A stretch of DNA of 48,266 nucleotides from UMGS172 sp045546915 (GCA_045546915.1 JAZQDU010000004.1:1-48266); one strand, 5' to 3'. Counted from the stretch's first letter, positions 8,213-14,880 are shown. The notes: a model not told the origin generated them from the sequence alone. Program-made: numbers and translations.

Positions 8213-8795
8213 AATCATCAGAATCTAATATATCGACCAAATCTCTTTTATTGATTTTATTATTGTGTTTTAGTGCTTCTTTTGAAAGTTTTTCTCCCAA
8301 TTTCCAAAATAAGATACATACAATAACTACAAAAATAAATAAAGGGATTATCAAAGAAACTAAACTAGGCAAACCAAAAATAATAGCAATTAAAATTGAA
8401 AAAATCTTGAATAATACACCTAATATTTTGCAGCTTTTTCTATGTTGATTTCCGTTATGTATTGCGGCAAGTTCTTCAACACTCATAGCATCTAATTCTT
8501 CTTCTGTAAAATCCTCATAACTCATTTGTTGCAATCTTAGTAAATAATCTAATTCTTGTGGAATATTGGTATCTTTTGTGTTTTTATTCTTGGAATTAGA
8601 AACTAAATCTGAAACACCAAAAGTTGTTTTATTATAAACTTTATTGTAAATTGATTTTTGTGGGTTGTTAATTACTCCCATACCTTTTTTGTTATACAAA
8701 GGATTGATGGATTTCTTTAATTCTCTTTTCATTTTTCCAGTAGTTCTAGCACTAAAACTTTTTTTAATGCTTGGTGTTCTCATTCCAAATTTCAT
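8211..8795 (-). CDS. Uncharacterised protein with a basic N-terminus and two membrane helices
   Basis: About 194 aa from the ATG at 8795, chosen because GGAG lies 6 bp upstream; a TTG twelve bases earlier overlaps that site. The first 60 residues are strongly basic with repeated Lys/Arg and a KVYNKTTFG segment. A middle acidic stretch (LLRLQQMSYEDFTEEELDAM, about 88-107) resembles a short helical SHOCT-like segment. Two hydrophobic helices lie near residues 126-147 and 148-168, ahead of a basic tail. The N-terminal block recalls hypothetical proteins of Firmicutes mobile regions, but I cannot name a family. Promoter on the minus strand: TTGATA 8850-8855, 17 bp, TAAAAT 8827-8832. It lies inside the inserted segment. 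Confidence 0.75.
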   Translation of the reverse strand: MKFGMRTPSIKKSFSARTTGKMKRELKKSINPLYNKKGMGVINNPQKSIYNKVYNKTTFGVSDLVSNSKNKNTKDTNIPQELDYLLRLQQMSYEDFTEEELDAMSVEELAAIHNGNQHRKSCKILGVLFKIFSILIAIIFGLPSLVSLIIPLFIFVVIVCILFWKLGEKLSKEALKHNNKINKRDLVDILDSDD

Positions 8796-8881
8796 ATTTT
8801 GCTCCAATCCTATATAATACTAAATTATTTTAGCATAATTCACAATATATATCAAGATTTAAAAAAGATTATGCAAGAATA

Positions 8882-8916
8882 ATAAAAAACAGCAATGGTG
8901 TTGAAACCATTGCTGT
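8882..8916 (-). terminator. Terminator downstream of tRNA-Ser inside the inserted segment
   Basis: CAGCAATGGT pairs with ACCATTGCTG around a six-base loop (about 8891-8916). On the minus strand it is followed by TTTTTTATT. It lies about 45 bp beyond the tRNA-Ser 3' end and can replace the split original terminator for that tRNA. Confidence 0.8.
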
Positions 8917-8944
8917 TAAACATCCTTATGAGAAGTCTCCCTAA

Positions 8945-8960
8945 GGGTGTCTTTTTTATT
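8945..8960 (-). terminator. Right half of the split bidirectional terminator
   Basis: GGGTGTCTTTTTTATT is the exact reverse complement of 7458-7473. It ends at the encoded CCA of tRNA-Ser, where a tRNA terminator would be expected to begin. No partner arm remains nearby. Confidence 0.7.
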
Positions 8961-9048
8961 GGCGGAGACGGCGAGATTCGAACTCGCGGGGGATTGCTCC
9001 CTAACTGATTTCGAGTCAGCCCCGTTATGACCACTTCGATACGTCTCC
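8960..9048 (-). tRNA. tRNA-Ser (anticodon CGA)
   Basis: The acceptor stem GGAGACG pairs with CGTCTCC, followed by G and an encoded CCA. The anticodon arm GGCTGACTCGAAATCAGT gives anticodon CGA (codon TCG). A long variable arm with GGGAGCAATCCCC identifies a class II tRNA, and the T-loop is GTTCGAATC. The minus-strand promoter is consensus: TTGACA (9095-9100), 17 bp, TATAAT (9072-9077). Confidence 0.96.
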
Positions 9049-9071
9049 GTTTGTGTTTAACAACATTGATT

Positions 9072-9100
9072 ATTATAATAACTAATTAATTAATTGTCAA
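9072..9100 (-). promoter_or_regulatory. Promoter of tRNA-Ser
   Basis: On the minus strand TTGACA lies at 9100-9095 and TATAAT at 9077-9072, with a 17-bp spacer. It is a full consensus promoter 24 bp before the tRNA. Confidence 0.85.
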
Positions 9101-9135
9101 CACTTTTTTAACTTATATTGACGATTTAATAATGT

Positions 9136-9167
9136 AAAAACCGACAAGTTTTTTCTTGTCGGTTTTT
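9136..9167. terminator. Terminator after the membrane-protein pair
   Basis: AAAAACCGACAAG at 9136-9148 pairs with CTTGTCGGTTTTT at 9155-9167 around a six-T loop, with T-tracts in both directions. On the minus strand it ends the two-gene membrane operon. A second, weaker A/T-rich hairpin lies at about 9197-9225. Confidence 0.85.
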
Positions 9168-9253
9168 TATGAAAATTTAACGCAAAATTGATGCAAAAAG
9201 GACTTTTATTTTTAAAAGTCTTTTATAGGTTATATTATTGTGTTAAATACAAA

Positions 9254-10036
9254 TCACTTTTTGTTTTTTAATCTTGCCTTTGCTTCTTCAACGGTTTCGC
9301 CGTCTTTAGTGAGGTAAGCATCTACGAACTTATCTTCAATTTTAGTATAACCATCAACGACACCTTTTTCAATTTTTTTGTAACCGTCGGTTACTGCGTC
9401 AGCGATTTTCTCATTTGCCTTTACAATTTTTGATTTAGCCATATCTGTATATTTTCCTCCAATCAAATTAATTCCGAGAAGCAGTACAACAATCCATACA
9501 ATTGTTCCTGTAAATATGTTTAGTAATAAGATTTCTGCCGCCTCCATTCCGGGAAAAGAAACGAGCATCGATCTTTGCATTGTGTAAATTGAAACACAAG
9601 CATCAGCGAGTGAAATATTACGAAGAGTCTTTAATACCGGAGAAGCGTAACGTTTTGCTTTTACCATACCGATAATTGATACGGTGATTTTAGTAAATGT
9701 GTATGTGGCAATGGTAATCATTACAATTTCGTGAAAAACTATGCCTCTGTCTTTAACTGCAGACATTGTGTTAACACCTACTATGCAGAATGAAAGCATA
9801 ACCAATAAAATTCCTGTAATGCGCCGAGCAAAAAGTTCAGTATCATAATCGCCACTTGCTTTTCTTCGGACCTGTAACACTGAAAATCTGGTGACTGCCA
9901 GTACGGCATAATATGCACCTACTGTAATAAACCACCATGAAGTATTAAGAAAACCTATAATACAATTGCCGAACGCATAAAATGTGTTAAATGCAAGACT
10001 TGTATAAGGGCTTCTTGTAAGATTTAATAATTTCAT
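9254..10036 (-). CDS. Uncharacterised multi-pass membrane protein with amphipathic C-terminal tail
   Basis: A 260-aa protein with about six hydrophobic segments over residues 10-205, then a charged tail (about 207-260). The tail has repeated units of the type DGYKKIEKGVVDGYTKIEDKFVDAYL, which look like an amphipathic helix with an 11-residue rhythm. No catalytic motif is seen and I do not recognise the family. Its ATG overlaps the stop of the upstream 122-aa membrane gene by 4 bp (ATGA), so the two are translationally coupled. The divergent TetR-type gene suggests repressor control and export or stress tolerance, which is only an inference. Confidence 0.8.
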   Translation of the reverse strand: MKLLNLTRSPYTSLAFNTFYAFGNCIIGFLNTSWWFITVGAYYAVLAVTRFSVLQVRRKASGDYDTELFARRITGILLVMLSFCIVGVNTMSAVKDRGIVFHEIVMITIATYTFTKITVSIIGMVKAKRYASPVLKTLRNISLADACVSIYTMQRSMLVSFPGMEAAEILLLNIFTGTIVWIVVLLLGINLIGGKYTDMAKSKIVKANEKIADAVTDGYKKIEKGVVDGYTKIEDKFVDAYLTKDGETVEEAKARLKNKK

Positions 10037-10401
10037 TTGATACCTTTAATCATCGGAATGAGAGCAATAAGCATGATGATACCAAGTAATCCGACGAGTG
10101 TACCGTAAATTATTTGCTCCCACACAAGGCACATACACATACCTACACCAAGTACCAATGCGGCAACAATAGCATATATGGTGCGAAAAACATTTTTTCC
10201 ATTCATCTTAGGAAGTTTTTTGTTTTCCATTTTGCACCAGATAAGTGCAGTAATAATACCGAATACAATACCAATTGCTCCAAAAATTATACCTTCTGTG
10301 AAGGCATTCCATTCAGGCAGAAGTGCCATACACATACCAAGCGCAAAAAGTACTCCACTTACAGTTCCTAATATTAAAGCAACAAAACTACTCTTTTTCA
10401 T
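10033..10401 (-). CDS. Small four-helix membrane protein
   Basis: A 122-aa protein with four hydrophobic segments (about residues 5-27, 34-55, 70-92 and 96-118) and little between them. An AAAGGAG site precedes the ATG. It is the first gene of a two-gene minus-strand operon with the 260-aa membrane protein, and is divergently transcribed from the TetR-type regulator. Repeated Gly and the motif LGVGMCMCLVWEQIIYGTLV fit a small integral membrane protein, but no family is recognised. A membrane complex with its partner is plausible. Confidence 0.78.
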   Translation of the reverse strand: MKKSSFVALILGTVSGVLFALGMCMALLPEWNAFTEGIIFGAIGIVFGIITALIWCKMENKKLPKMNGKNVFRTIYAIVAALVLGVGMCMCLVWEQIIYGTLVGLLGIIMLIALIPMIKGIK

Positions 10402-10422
10402 TTTAAATCTCCTTTCATTAAA

Positions 10423-10550
10423 CCAACACTTGTGTTTTTATTGCACTTATAGTATAATATTTCTGATAAGTCAAAACAATCAACAAACAAACAACAAGTG
10501 TTGGAATAAAAGAAAATGCGACCATCAGTTTGGTCGCAAATGTTGGAATA
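10423..10550. promoter_or_regulatory. Divergent control region with inverted and direct repeats
   Basis: CCAACACTTGT (10423-10433) and its exact inverse ACAAGTGTTGG (10494-10504) bracket the region where minus-strand promoter boxes lie (TATAAT-like sequence around 10450-10460). TGTTGGAATAA recurs at 10499-10509 and 10540-10550. A hairpin TGCGACCA/TGGTCGCA (10517-10538) sits in the regulator leader. These are likely operators for the TetR-type protein. Confidence 0.6.
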
Positions 10551-10563
10551 ATGGAGAATTGTT

Positions 10564-11082
10564 ATGAACGTAAAGAATAATAAACGTCGAAAAGAATCGC
10601 AGGAAAAAATCGAACGGGCGTTTATAGAACTACTGCAAACTAGTGACATTAAGGATATTACCGTTTCGGAACTAATTAAAATGACAGGATTGAACCGCAG
10701 TACGTTCTATGCAAACTACATTGACATATTTGACCTTGCTGATAAAACAAGAAAAAAACTTGAAAATGAATTCAGTAATCTGTTTGAAAATTACGATTAT
10801 TTTAATGAACGTAGTGGTGCGCTTAAGATGTTTACACATATTAAGGATAATCAGATATTCTATAAAACGTATTTTAAACTTTGTTATGATGATAAACACC
10901 TTATTTCAATATATGATACAAGACGAGCCAAGAAGGAACAAATAGATAATAACATTAAGTATCATATTGAATTTTTCAGAAATGGTCTTAATGCCATAAT
11001 AAAATTGTGGCTTTCAGGCGGATGTCAAGAGTCGCCTGAAGAAATGGCAGAAGTATTAAAATCTGAATATAGAGGGCGCTAA
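10564..11082 (+). CDS. TetR/AcrR-family transcriptional regulator
   Basis: A 172-aa protein. Residues about 10-50 form a TetR-type helix-turn-helix (IERAFIELLQTSDIKDITVSELIKMTGLNRSTFYANYIDIFDL), with the usual A...LL...TV..I....G.....FY.Y pattern. The C-terminal two thirds is a helical ligand domain of the TetR_C type seen in Firmicutes. GGAG at 10552-10555 precedes the ATG. It probably represses the divergent membrane operon and itself through the repeats at 10423-10550. The ligand is unknown. Confidence 0.9.
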   Translation: MNVKNNKRRKESQEKIERAFIELLQTSDIKDITVSELIKMTGLNRSTFYANYIDIFDLADKTRKKLENEFSNLFENYDYFNERSGALKMFTHIKDNQIFYKTYFKLCYDDKHLISIYDTRRAKKEQIDNNIKYHIEFFRNGLNAIIKLWLSGGCQESPEEMAEVLKSEYRGR

Positions 11083-11125
11083 AAATAAAGATTTAGAAAA
11101 AAAGAAAAGAGAAGAGTGAAAAAGT

Positions 11126-11157
11126 AAAAATCCTCATTCGTAAGAATGAGGATTTTT
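11126..11157. terminator. Bidirectional terminator between the TetR gene and tRNA-Leu
   Basis: AAAAATCCTCATTC (11126-11139) pairs exactly with GAATGAGGATTTTT (11144-11157) around GTAA. It ends both the regulator gene and the converging tRNA-Leu. Confidence 0.92.
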
Positions 11158-11240
11158 GGTACGGGTGACAGGACTTGAACCTGCACGTGAAAAACACTAG
11201 ATCCTAAGTCTAGCGCGTCTGCCAATTTCGCCACACCCGC
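11157..11240 (-). tRNA. tRNA-Leu (anticodon UAG)
   Basis: The acceptor GCGGGTG pairs with CACCCGT (one G-U pair), then A and an encoded CCA that overlaps the terminator by one base. The anticodon arm CTAGACTTAGGATCTAG gives UAG (codon CTA). A long variable arm (GTGTTTTTCACGT) and GGTTCAAGTCC T-arm mark a class II tRNA. The first 24 bases of this gene region (11219-11242) are duplicated exactly at 11397-11420, upstream. Confidence 0.96.
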
Positions 11241-11284
11241 ATATTAAGTTTTAATGGTTTGGGGCGCATCCGCGCTCCGCGGTA

Positions 11285-11394
11285 CTCTTGCGGTGCCCGA
11301 CGTATTCTCAGGCGTCGGTACACGCCTTCGCCTCCGTCGACCGCTGCGCCGTTTCGCTTTCCCTTAATCGTCCTAAGGACGCGGTCAAGCTCAA
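11285..11394 (-). repeat. 110-bp tRNA-associated structured element, copy 1
   Basis: A GC-rich block in AT-rich DNA. By hand alignment it matches 17590-17699 at 97 of 110 positions with no gap. It contains AGGCGT/ACGCCT (11310-11327), a competing CCGACG/CGTCGG pair, and the hairpin CGTCC-TAA-GGACG (11369-11381). It lies between a duplicated tRNA-Leu 5' fragment and the intact tRNA-Leu, in the same transcript. Bases 11243-11284 hold further GC-rich, possibly paired sequence. The short open frames across it are chance products. Confidence 0.8.
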
Positions 11395-11396
11395 CG

Positions 11397-11420
11397 CTGC
11401 CAATTTCGCCACACCCGCAT
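11397..11420 (-). pseudogene. tRNA-Leu 5' fragment
   Basis: These 24 bases are identical to 11219-11242. They cover the acceptor 5' strand and the D-arm start of tRNA-Leu(UAG), and stop in the D-loop, where the repeated element begins. This looks like the left-over 5' end of the original tRNA after an insertion that restored a full copy downstream. A GTAATAG triplication lies at 11429-11449. Confidence 0.75.
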
Positions 11421-11489
11421 AAATATAAGTAATAGGTAATAGGTAATAGTGAAGAAGTAAAAGGTGGGTTGGATTTTTGATTACTTGAC

Positions 11490-11518
11490 ATTATAGCATC
11501 AAGTTATATTTATGTCAA
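11490..11518 (-). promoter_or_regulatory. Promoter of the tRNA-Leu transcript
   Basis: On the minus strand TTGACA lies at 11518-11513 and TATAAT at 11495-11490 with a 17-bp spacer, a full consensus. Its distance fits the tRNA fragment at 11420 better than the intact tRNA at 11240, so the transcript must include the fragment and the 110-bp element. Confidence 0.85.
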
Positions 11519-11607
11519 GCGATTATTAAATGTAATGATAAGCATTACGTACATAATTATTTGAGATTTTTGCTATTTAAATTACATATAATTAAACAAA
11601 TTGGTAT

Positions 11608-11635
11608 TTGACATTATTTAGAATTATGGTAAAAT
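11608..11635 (+). promoter_or_regulatory. Promoter of the cytidylate-kinase-like gene
   Basis: TTGACA at 11608-11613, a 16-bp spacer, and TAAAAT at 11630-11635. GGGAGG follows before the ATG at 11665. Confidence 0.7.
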
Positions 11636-11664
11636 AAATATAGAAAGTATGTGGGAGGTAAATT

Positions 11665-12270
11665 ATGAAGTCGGTTATTACTGTTGGTAGGCAATATGGG
11701 TGCGGTGGCCGTGCGATATGCAAAAAATTGTCAGAGGCGTTAGGCATTCCTTTTTATGACCGTGAACTAATTGAGTACGCTTCTAATAAAAGCGGTATTA
11801 GTTCTGATGTGTTGGAACAGTATGATGAAAAAGCAACTAACAGTTTGCTTTATTCTTTGTCGTTAAGTTCTTATTCTCATTTGGGCTCATCATTTCATGC
11901 TCCTAATTTGCCACTTAATGACCAACTTTTTATCGCTCAAAGTGAGGCGATTAAGGAGTTGGCAGAGAAGGGACCTTGTATAATTTTAGGACGTTGTTCC
12001 GACTATGTTTTGAAAGAGCGTGACGATGTTTTAAAAGTTTTCCTTTATTGCGATGAGGATATTCGTATTAAAACAACATCTGAGCGTCTTGGCATACCTG
12101 AGTCTAAAGCCAAAGATATTGTTAAGAAAACCGACAAGAGGAGAGCCTCATACTATAATTATTATACTCAACTTAAATGGGGAGATATTAAAAATTTTGA
12201 TTTGGCACTTAACAGTAAGGTCGGAGACGATAAGGTTGTTGAGATGATAATAAAGTGCTACAACGAGTGA
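11665..12270 (+). CDS. Cytidylate kinase-like family protein
   Basis: A 201-aa P-loop kinase-like protein. The N-terminus MKSVITVGRQYGCGGRAICKKLSEALGIPFYDRELI carries a relaxed Walker A (GRQYGCGGRAI, residues about 8-18) as in the cytidylate-kinase-like family of Firmicutes. GPCIILGRCSDYVL near residue 106 is the second strand and a conserved GR, and the C-terminal part has DKRRASYYNYYT near 152. These proteins are common in Clostridia and differ from the true Cmk; their substrate is not established. It is monocistronic, with its own promoter and terminator (12307-12329). Confidence 0.85.
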   Translation: MKSVITVGRQYGCGGRAICKKLSEALGIPFYDRELIEYASNKSGISSDVLEQYDEKATNSLLYSLSLSSYSHLGSSFHAPNLPLNDQLFIAQSEAIKELAEKGPCIILGRCSDYVLKERDDVLKVFLYCDEDIRIKTTSERLGIPESKAKDIVKKTDKRRASYYNYYTQLKWGDIKNFDLALNSKVGDDKVVEMIIKCYNE

Positions 12271-12306
12271 TTTTAACAAAAAAATAATTCTTGCGTAAAA
12301 TGTATT

Positions 12307-12329
12307 AAACCACGATTTTATCGTGGTTT
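12307..12329 (+). terminator. Terminator of the cytidylate-kinase-like gene
   Basis: AAACCACGAT (12307-12316) pairs with ATCGTGGTTT (12320-12329) around TTT, followed by TTTATTTT. Confidence 0.9.
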
Positions 12330-12354
12330 TTTATTTTGCCTTTTGGGGTGCTGT

Positions 12355-13047
12355 ATGAGAATTAAACGAGTCGCATTAAATATAAGAACTAAAGCATTTC
12401 TCGTTTTACTTAGTTTGTTAATTAGCATTTATCTTATAATATGTGCTGATTCGAGAATGAGGGTAATAGTAAACAGTTATGCTCAAAACAAGGCAAAAAT
12501 AATAGCCAACAGTGCAATAAATGCAACTGTCAGCAATTATTTAACCGAGCAAAAGGTAAGTTATAAGGATTTAATTATAATAAATTGCGCTGAAAACGGT
12601 AGTGTAAATTCGGTTGAATTTGACACAATTACAATCACCAAAATGAAAGCATCAATTATATCACTTGTTCAAAATAAAATTGCTTCAAATGAAAATATAA
12701 ACATAAAAGTTCCTGTTGGTACGCTGACAGGCAATCAATTCTTAAACAATCGAGGACCTAATATTGATATTAGTTTTAGAATGAGCTCGGCAATATATTC
12801 AAAAATTTCAAGTACATTTACTTCTGCCGGCATTAATCAGACACTACATAAAATAATTTTAGATATAAGTGCCGATATATATTTTGTAATGCCGTGGTAC
12901 AGAACAACAGGAAGTTATGAAACCGAGTTTGTATTGGCTGAGACAATAATAGTTGGTGATGTGCCTGATGCATACACTAACGTAATAGAGTACCCAGGTA
13001 GTGATATGGCAGGAATACTGTTTGATTACGGTGCTGAAGGGTATTAA
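12355..13047 (+). CDS. yunB: Sporulation protein YunB
   Basis: About 230 aa from the ATG at 12355, chosen because GGGGTG (12345-12350) is placed as its ribosome site; a TTG at 12343 overlaps that site. One membrane anchor lies near residues 15-30 (FLVLLSLLISIYLIICAD), then an outward domain with ANSAINATVSNYL, VPVGTLTGN and PWYRTTGSYETEFVLAETIIVGDVP, typical of YunB. In Bacillus subtilis yunB is transcribed in the mother cell and needed for full sporulation; its exact role is unclear. Its stop overlaps the convergent SDR gene by 4 bp, with no terminator between them. Confidence 0.88.
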   Translation: MRIKRVALNIRTKAFLVLLSLLISIYLIICADSRMRVIVNSYAQNKAKIIANSAINATVSNYLTEQKVSYKDLIIINCAENGSVNSVEFDTITITKMKASIISLVQNKIASNENINIKVPVGTLTGNQFLNNRGPNIDISFRMSSAIYSKISSTFTSAGINQTLHKIILDISADIYFVMPWYRTTGSYETEFVLAETIIVGDVPDAYTNVIEYPGSDMAGILFDYGAEGY

Positions 13048-13778
13048 ACAGCAAATCCTCCATCTACTGACAGAACCTGACCTGTAATAAATGAGGCTTT
13101 GTCAGATGCTAAAAAACAAATAGCCTCTGCAACTTCAATAGGATTACCTATTCTGCATAACGGTGTGTCATAACAAAGTGAATTCATTATTTCCTCGGAA
13201 TGACAAGAGTTCATTTCTGTATCAATTACTCCGGGGGCTATGCAATTTACCCTGATGTTACTGGGACCCAATTCTTTAGCAAGTGCTTTTGTAAGTCCAA
13301 TAACTCCGGATTTTGCTGCAGAATAATGCACCTCGCAAGACGCACCCACAACACCCCATACAGACGATATGTTAACAATACTTCCTTTTTGTTTAAGAAT
13401 GAAATAGGGGACAACAGCCTTACAACAGTTATATGTTCCGGTAAGGTCAACCGAAATAATACTATTCCAATCATCAGACGTTAAGTCGGTAAATAGTTTT
13501 TGTTGAGCAATGCCGGCGTTATTAATAAGTATATCAACTCCACCAAAGGTTGAAACTGTGTGTTCTACTAACTTTTCGGCTTCATCTTTTTTGCTGATAT
13601 CAGCTTTAAAAACCGAAACGTTATAACCGTTAGATTTAAGGTTATTGAATAAAAGGGTAGCTTCTTTTTCAGAAGAGTTATAGTTAATAACAACATTATA
13701 TCCTTGTTCAGCAAATAGGGAACAAGTAGCGGCTCCAATACCTTTAGCACCGCCGGTTACAATAACAGTTTTGCCCAT
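13044..13778 (-). CDS. Short-chain dehydrogenase/reductase (FabG-like)
   Basis: About 244 aa from the ATG at 13778. An upstream GTG is part of the AGAGGTGA ribosome site. The NAD(P)-binding TGGAKGIG is near residue 9, NNAG near 87, and the catalytic Ser (ISSVWG), Tyr and Lys (YSAAK) lie near 138-155. The C-terminus ends FITGQVLSVDGGFAV, as in 3-oxoacyl-ACP reductases. It is away from any fatty-acid cluster, so it may be a FabG paralogue or another alcohol/ketone oxidoreductase. The substrate is not indicated. Confidence 0.9.
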   Translation of the reverse strand: MGKTVIVTGGAKGIGAATCSLFAEQGYNVVINYNSSEKEATLLFNNLKSNGYNVSVFKADISKKDEAEKLVEHTVSTFGGVDILINNAGIAQQKLFTDLTSDDWNSIISVDLTGTYNCCKAVVPYFILKQKGSIVNISSVWGVVGASCEVHYSAAKSGVIGLTKALAKELGPSNIRVNCIAPGVIDTEMNSCHSEEIMNSLCYDTPLCRIGNPIEVAEAICFLASDKASFITGQVLSVDGGFAV

Positions 13779-13939
13779 AAAAATCACCTCTTTACTGTTT
13801 TGTTTTATTTTAACACAATATTTTAAAAAAATAAATAGAAAAATAGTTAGACTTAGTTTACATAATACAAGTTAAGCACAACATAATGTGGTTAACATAA
13901 ATTGTTGACATAATGTTAAAAAATATTGAAATTTTGTTG

Positions 13940-13968
13940 TTGACATAATATTAAAAATAGGGTATAAA
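13940..13968 (+). promoter_or_regulatory. Promoter in the spoIIM upstream region
   Basis: TTGACA at 13940-13945, a 17-bp spacer, and TATAAA at 13963-13968. It looks vegetative rather than a sporulation-sigma promoter. Confidence 0.6.
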
Positions 13969-13974
13969 TAATAT

Positions 13975-14151
13975 AGACCTTAATAGTGCTTGTTTTGATA
14001 AAGTAATGTTATGTTTAAGTTTGATTTGTTTTGTTTACTTTTTAAACATTAGGTTACATAATACATTATTAATTATTGAAATTTATAGTCATAAATTTTA
14101 TCAATTTGTCTTATTAATTGTCCTTTAATTGCTTAAGGGACAAGATTTTTT
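13975..14151 (+). ncRNA. Candidate small RNA or terminated spoIIM leader
   Basis: Transcription from the promoter at 13940-13968 would start near 13975 and meet an intrinsic terminator. That hairpin is TTGTCCTTTAA (14118-14128), loop TTGC, TTAAGGGACAA (14133-14143), then a T-rich run to 14151. No ORF with a ribosome site lies between. This would give an RNA of about 175 nt, or an attenuated leader for spoIIM, which starts 58 bp later. The boundaries are inferred. Confidence 0.35.
14118..14151 (+). terminator. Intrinsic terminator upstream of spoIIM
   Basis: An 11-bp stem with one G-T pair and a TTGC loop is followed by GATTTTTTG. It is placed between a promoter and the spoIIM start. Confidence 0.6.
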
Positions 14152-14208
14152 GTCATTATTTTACGGCTTGTCTCATAATTATTACCATAATTTTAAGAGG
14201 TGATAATT

Positions 14209-14847
14209 ATGATGGTAGTTGAAAAAAAGAGCACAAATTTTAATAAATCGTATAAAGTTTTGGCAATAAACAAGTTTTTTATTTTTTCCTCTGTTTTGTT
14301 ATTACTTGGTATTCTTGCCGGAACATTGTCTGTCGGGTATATTAACGGTGGATATGAGGATATGGTTTTAAGAACGTTTGATTCATTTATTTCGCTTCGT
14401 CAAGAATCAAATTTTTTAGAATTGTTTTTTATTTCCTTTTTTAAGGAATTTTGTATTATATCGGTTGTTTTGTTTTCTTCGTTCGGAGTGATAGGTATAC
14501 CTGTTGTTCCTCTTATGCTTGTTTTTAGAGGTTTTACTTCGGGTGTTCTATCAGGTGTTTTGTATAGATATTATTCATTGCATGGAATTGCATTTTCTAA
14601 TTTAATACTTTTGCCGTCTGATTTGATTTGCTTTTTTGCGATTATATATCTTTCGTCAAAATGTTTTGAGTTATCGTTAAAGTTTTTCTCGTTGCTTAGA
14701 GATGTTTCGTCAAAAGGCGTTGTTTTACGTCCTTCTTGCGTTATCGCAGCGAGAAAGTTTTTGCTTTGCGTTGTAGCAGTTGTTGTTTCAGCACTTGTTC
14801 AGGCAATTTTAACCGTTGGGTTTATTAGGTTTTTTAATTTTACATAA
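14209..14847 (+). CDS. spoIIM: Stage II sporulation protein M
   Basis: About 212 aa from the ATG at 14209, or 14212; the GTG at 14200 is inside the AAGAGGTGA ribosome site. It has four to five hydrophobic segments and the conserved core FGVIGIPVVPLMLVFRGFTSG (about 92-112, in part) plus a LLPSDLICFFAI segment, typical of SpoIIM. SpoIIM works with SpoIID and SpoIIP in the mother cell to remodel septal peptidoglycan during engulfment. A XerD-like gene follows 33 bp later, and spoIIM next to a xerD-type recombinase is also known from Bacillus. Confidence 0.87.
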   Translation: MMVVEKKSTNFNKSYKVLAINKFFIFSSVLLLLGILAGTLSVGYINGGYEDMVLRTFDSFISLRQESNFLELFFISFFKEFCIISVVLFSSFGVIGIPVVPLMLVFRGFTSGVLSGVLYRYYSLHGIAFSNLILLPSDLICFFAIIYLSSKCFELSLKFFSLLRDVSSKGVVLRPSCVIAARKFLLCVVAVVVSALVQAILTVGFIRFFNFT

Positions 14848-14880
14848 GGCATTAATTTTAGACTTGCCATCAGAATCGAG

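Larger units (their letters stand above)
13788..14208. other. Gene-free interval with repeated ACATAAT motifs
   Basis: About 420 bp of AT-rich DNA without a credible ORF. ACATAAT occurs at 13860, 13881, 13908, 13943 and 14056. TTACATAATACA is repeated exactly at 13858-13869 and 14054-14065. ATGTTTAA (14011-14018) has an inverse copy TTAAACAT (14042-14049). It also holds a promoter (13940-13968) and a terminator-like hairpin (14118-14151), listed separately. Confidence 0.6.

Noticed and set aside
7458..8960. Insertion sequence with 16-bp terminal inverted repeats
   Set aside because: No transposase is encoded, and the repeats make better sense as arms of one terminator. A non-autonomous transposon remains a weak alternative.
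8852..9034. A 60-aa open frame on the minus strand
   Set aside because: It covers tRNA-Ser and its terminator.
11210..11491. A 93-aa open frame over tRNA-Leu and the repeat element
   Set aside because: It reads through a tRNA. The similar peptide in copy 2 (17428-17676) comes from the same nucleotide repeat, where changes follow RNA pairing rather than codons.
13044..13047. Loss of a terminator between yunB and the SDR gene as a sign of rearrangement
   Set aside because: Convergent genes with overlapping stop codons are common in compact genomes; nothing else supports a break.
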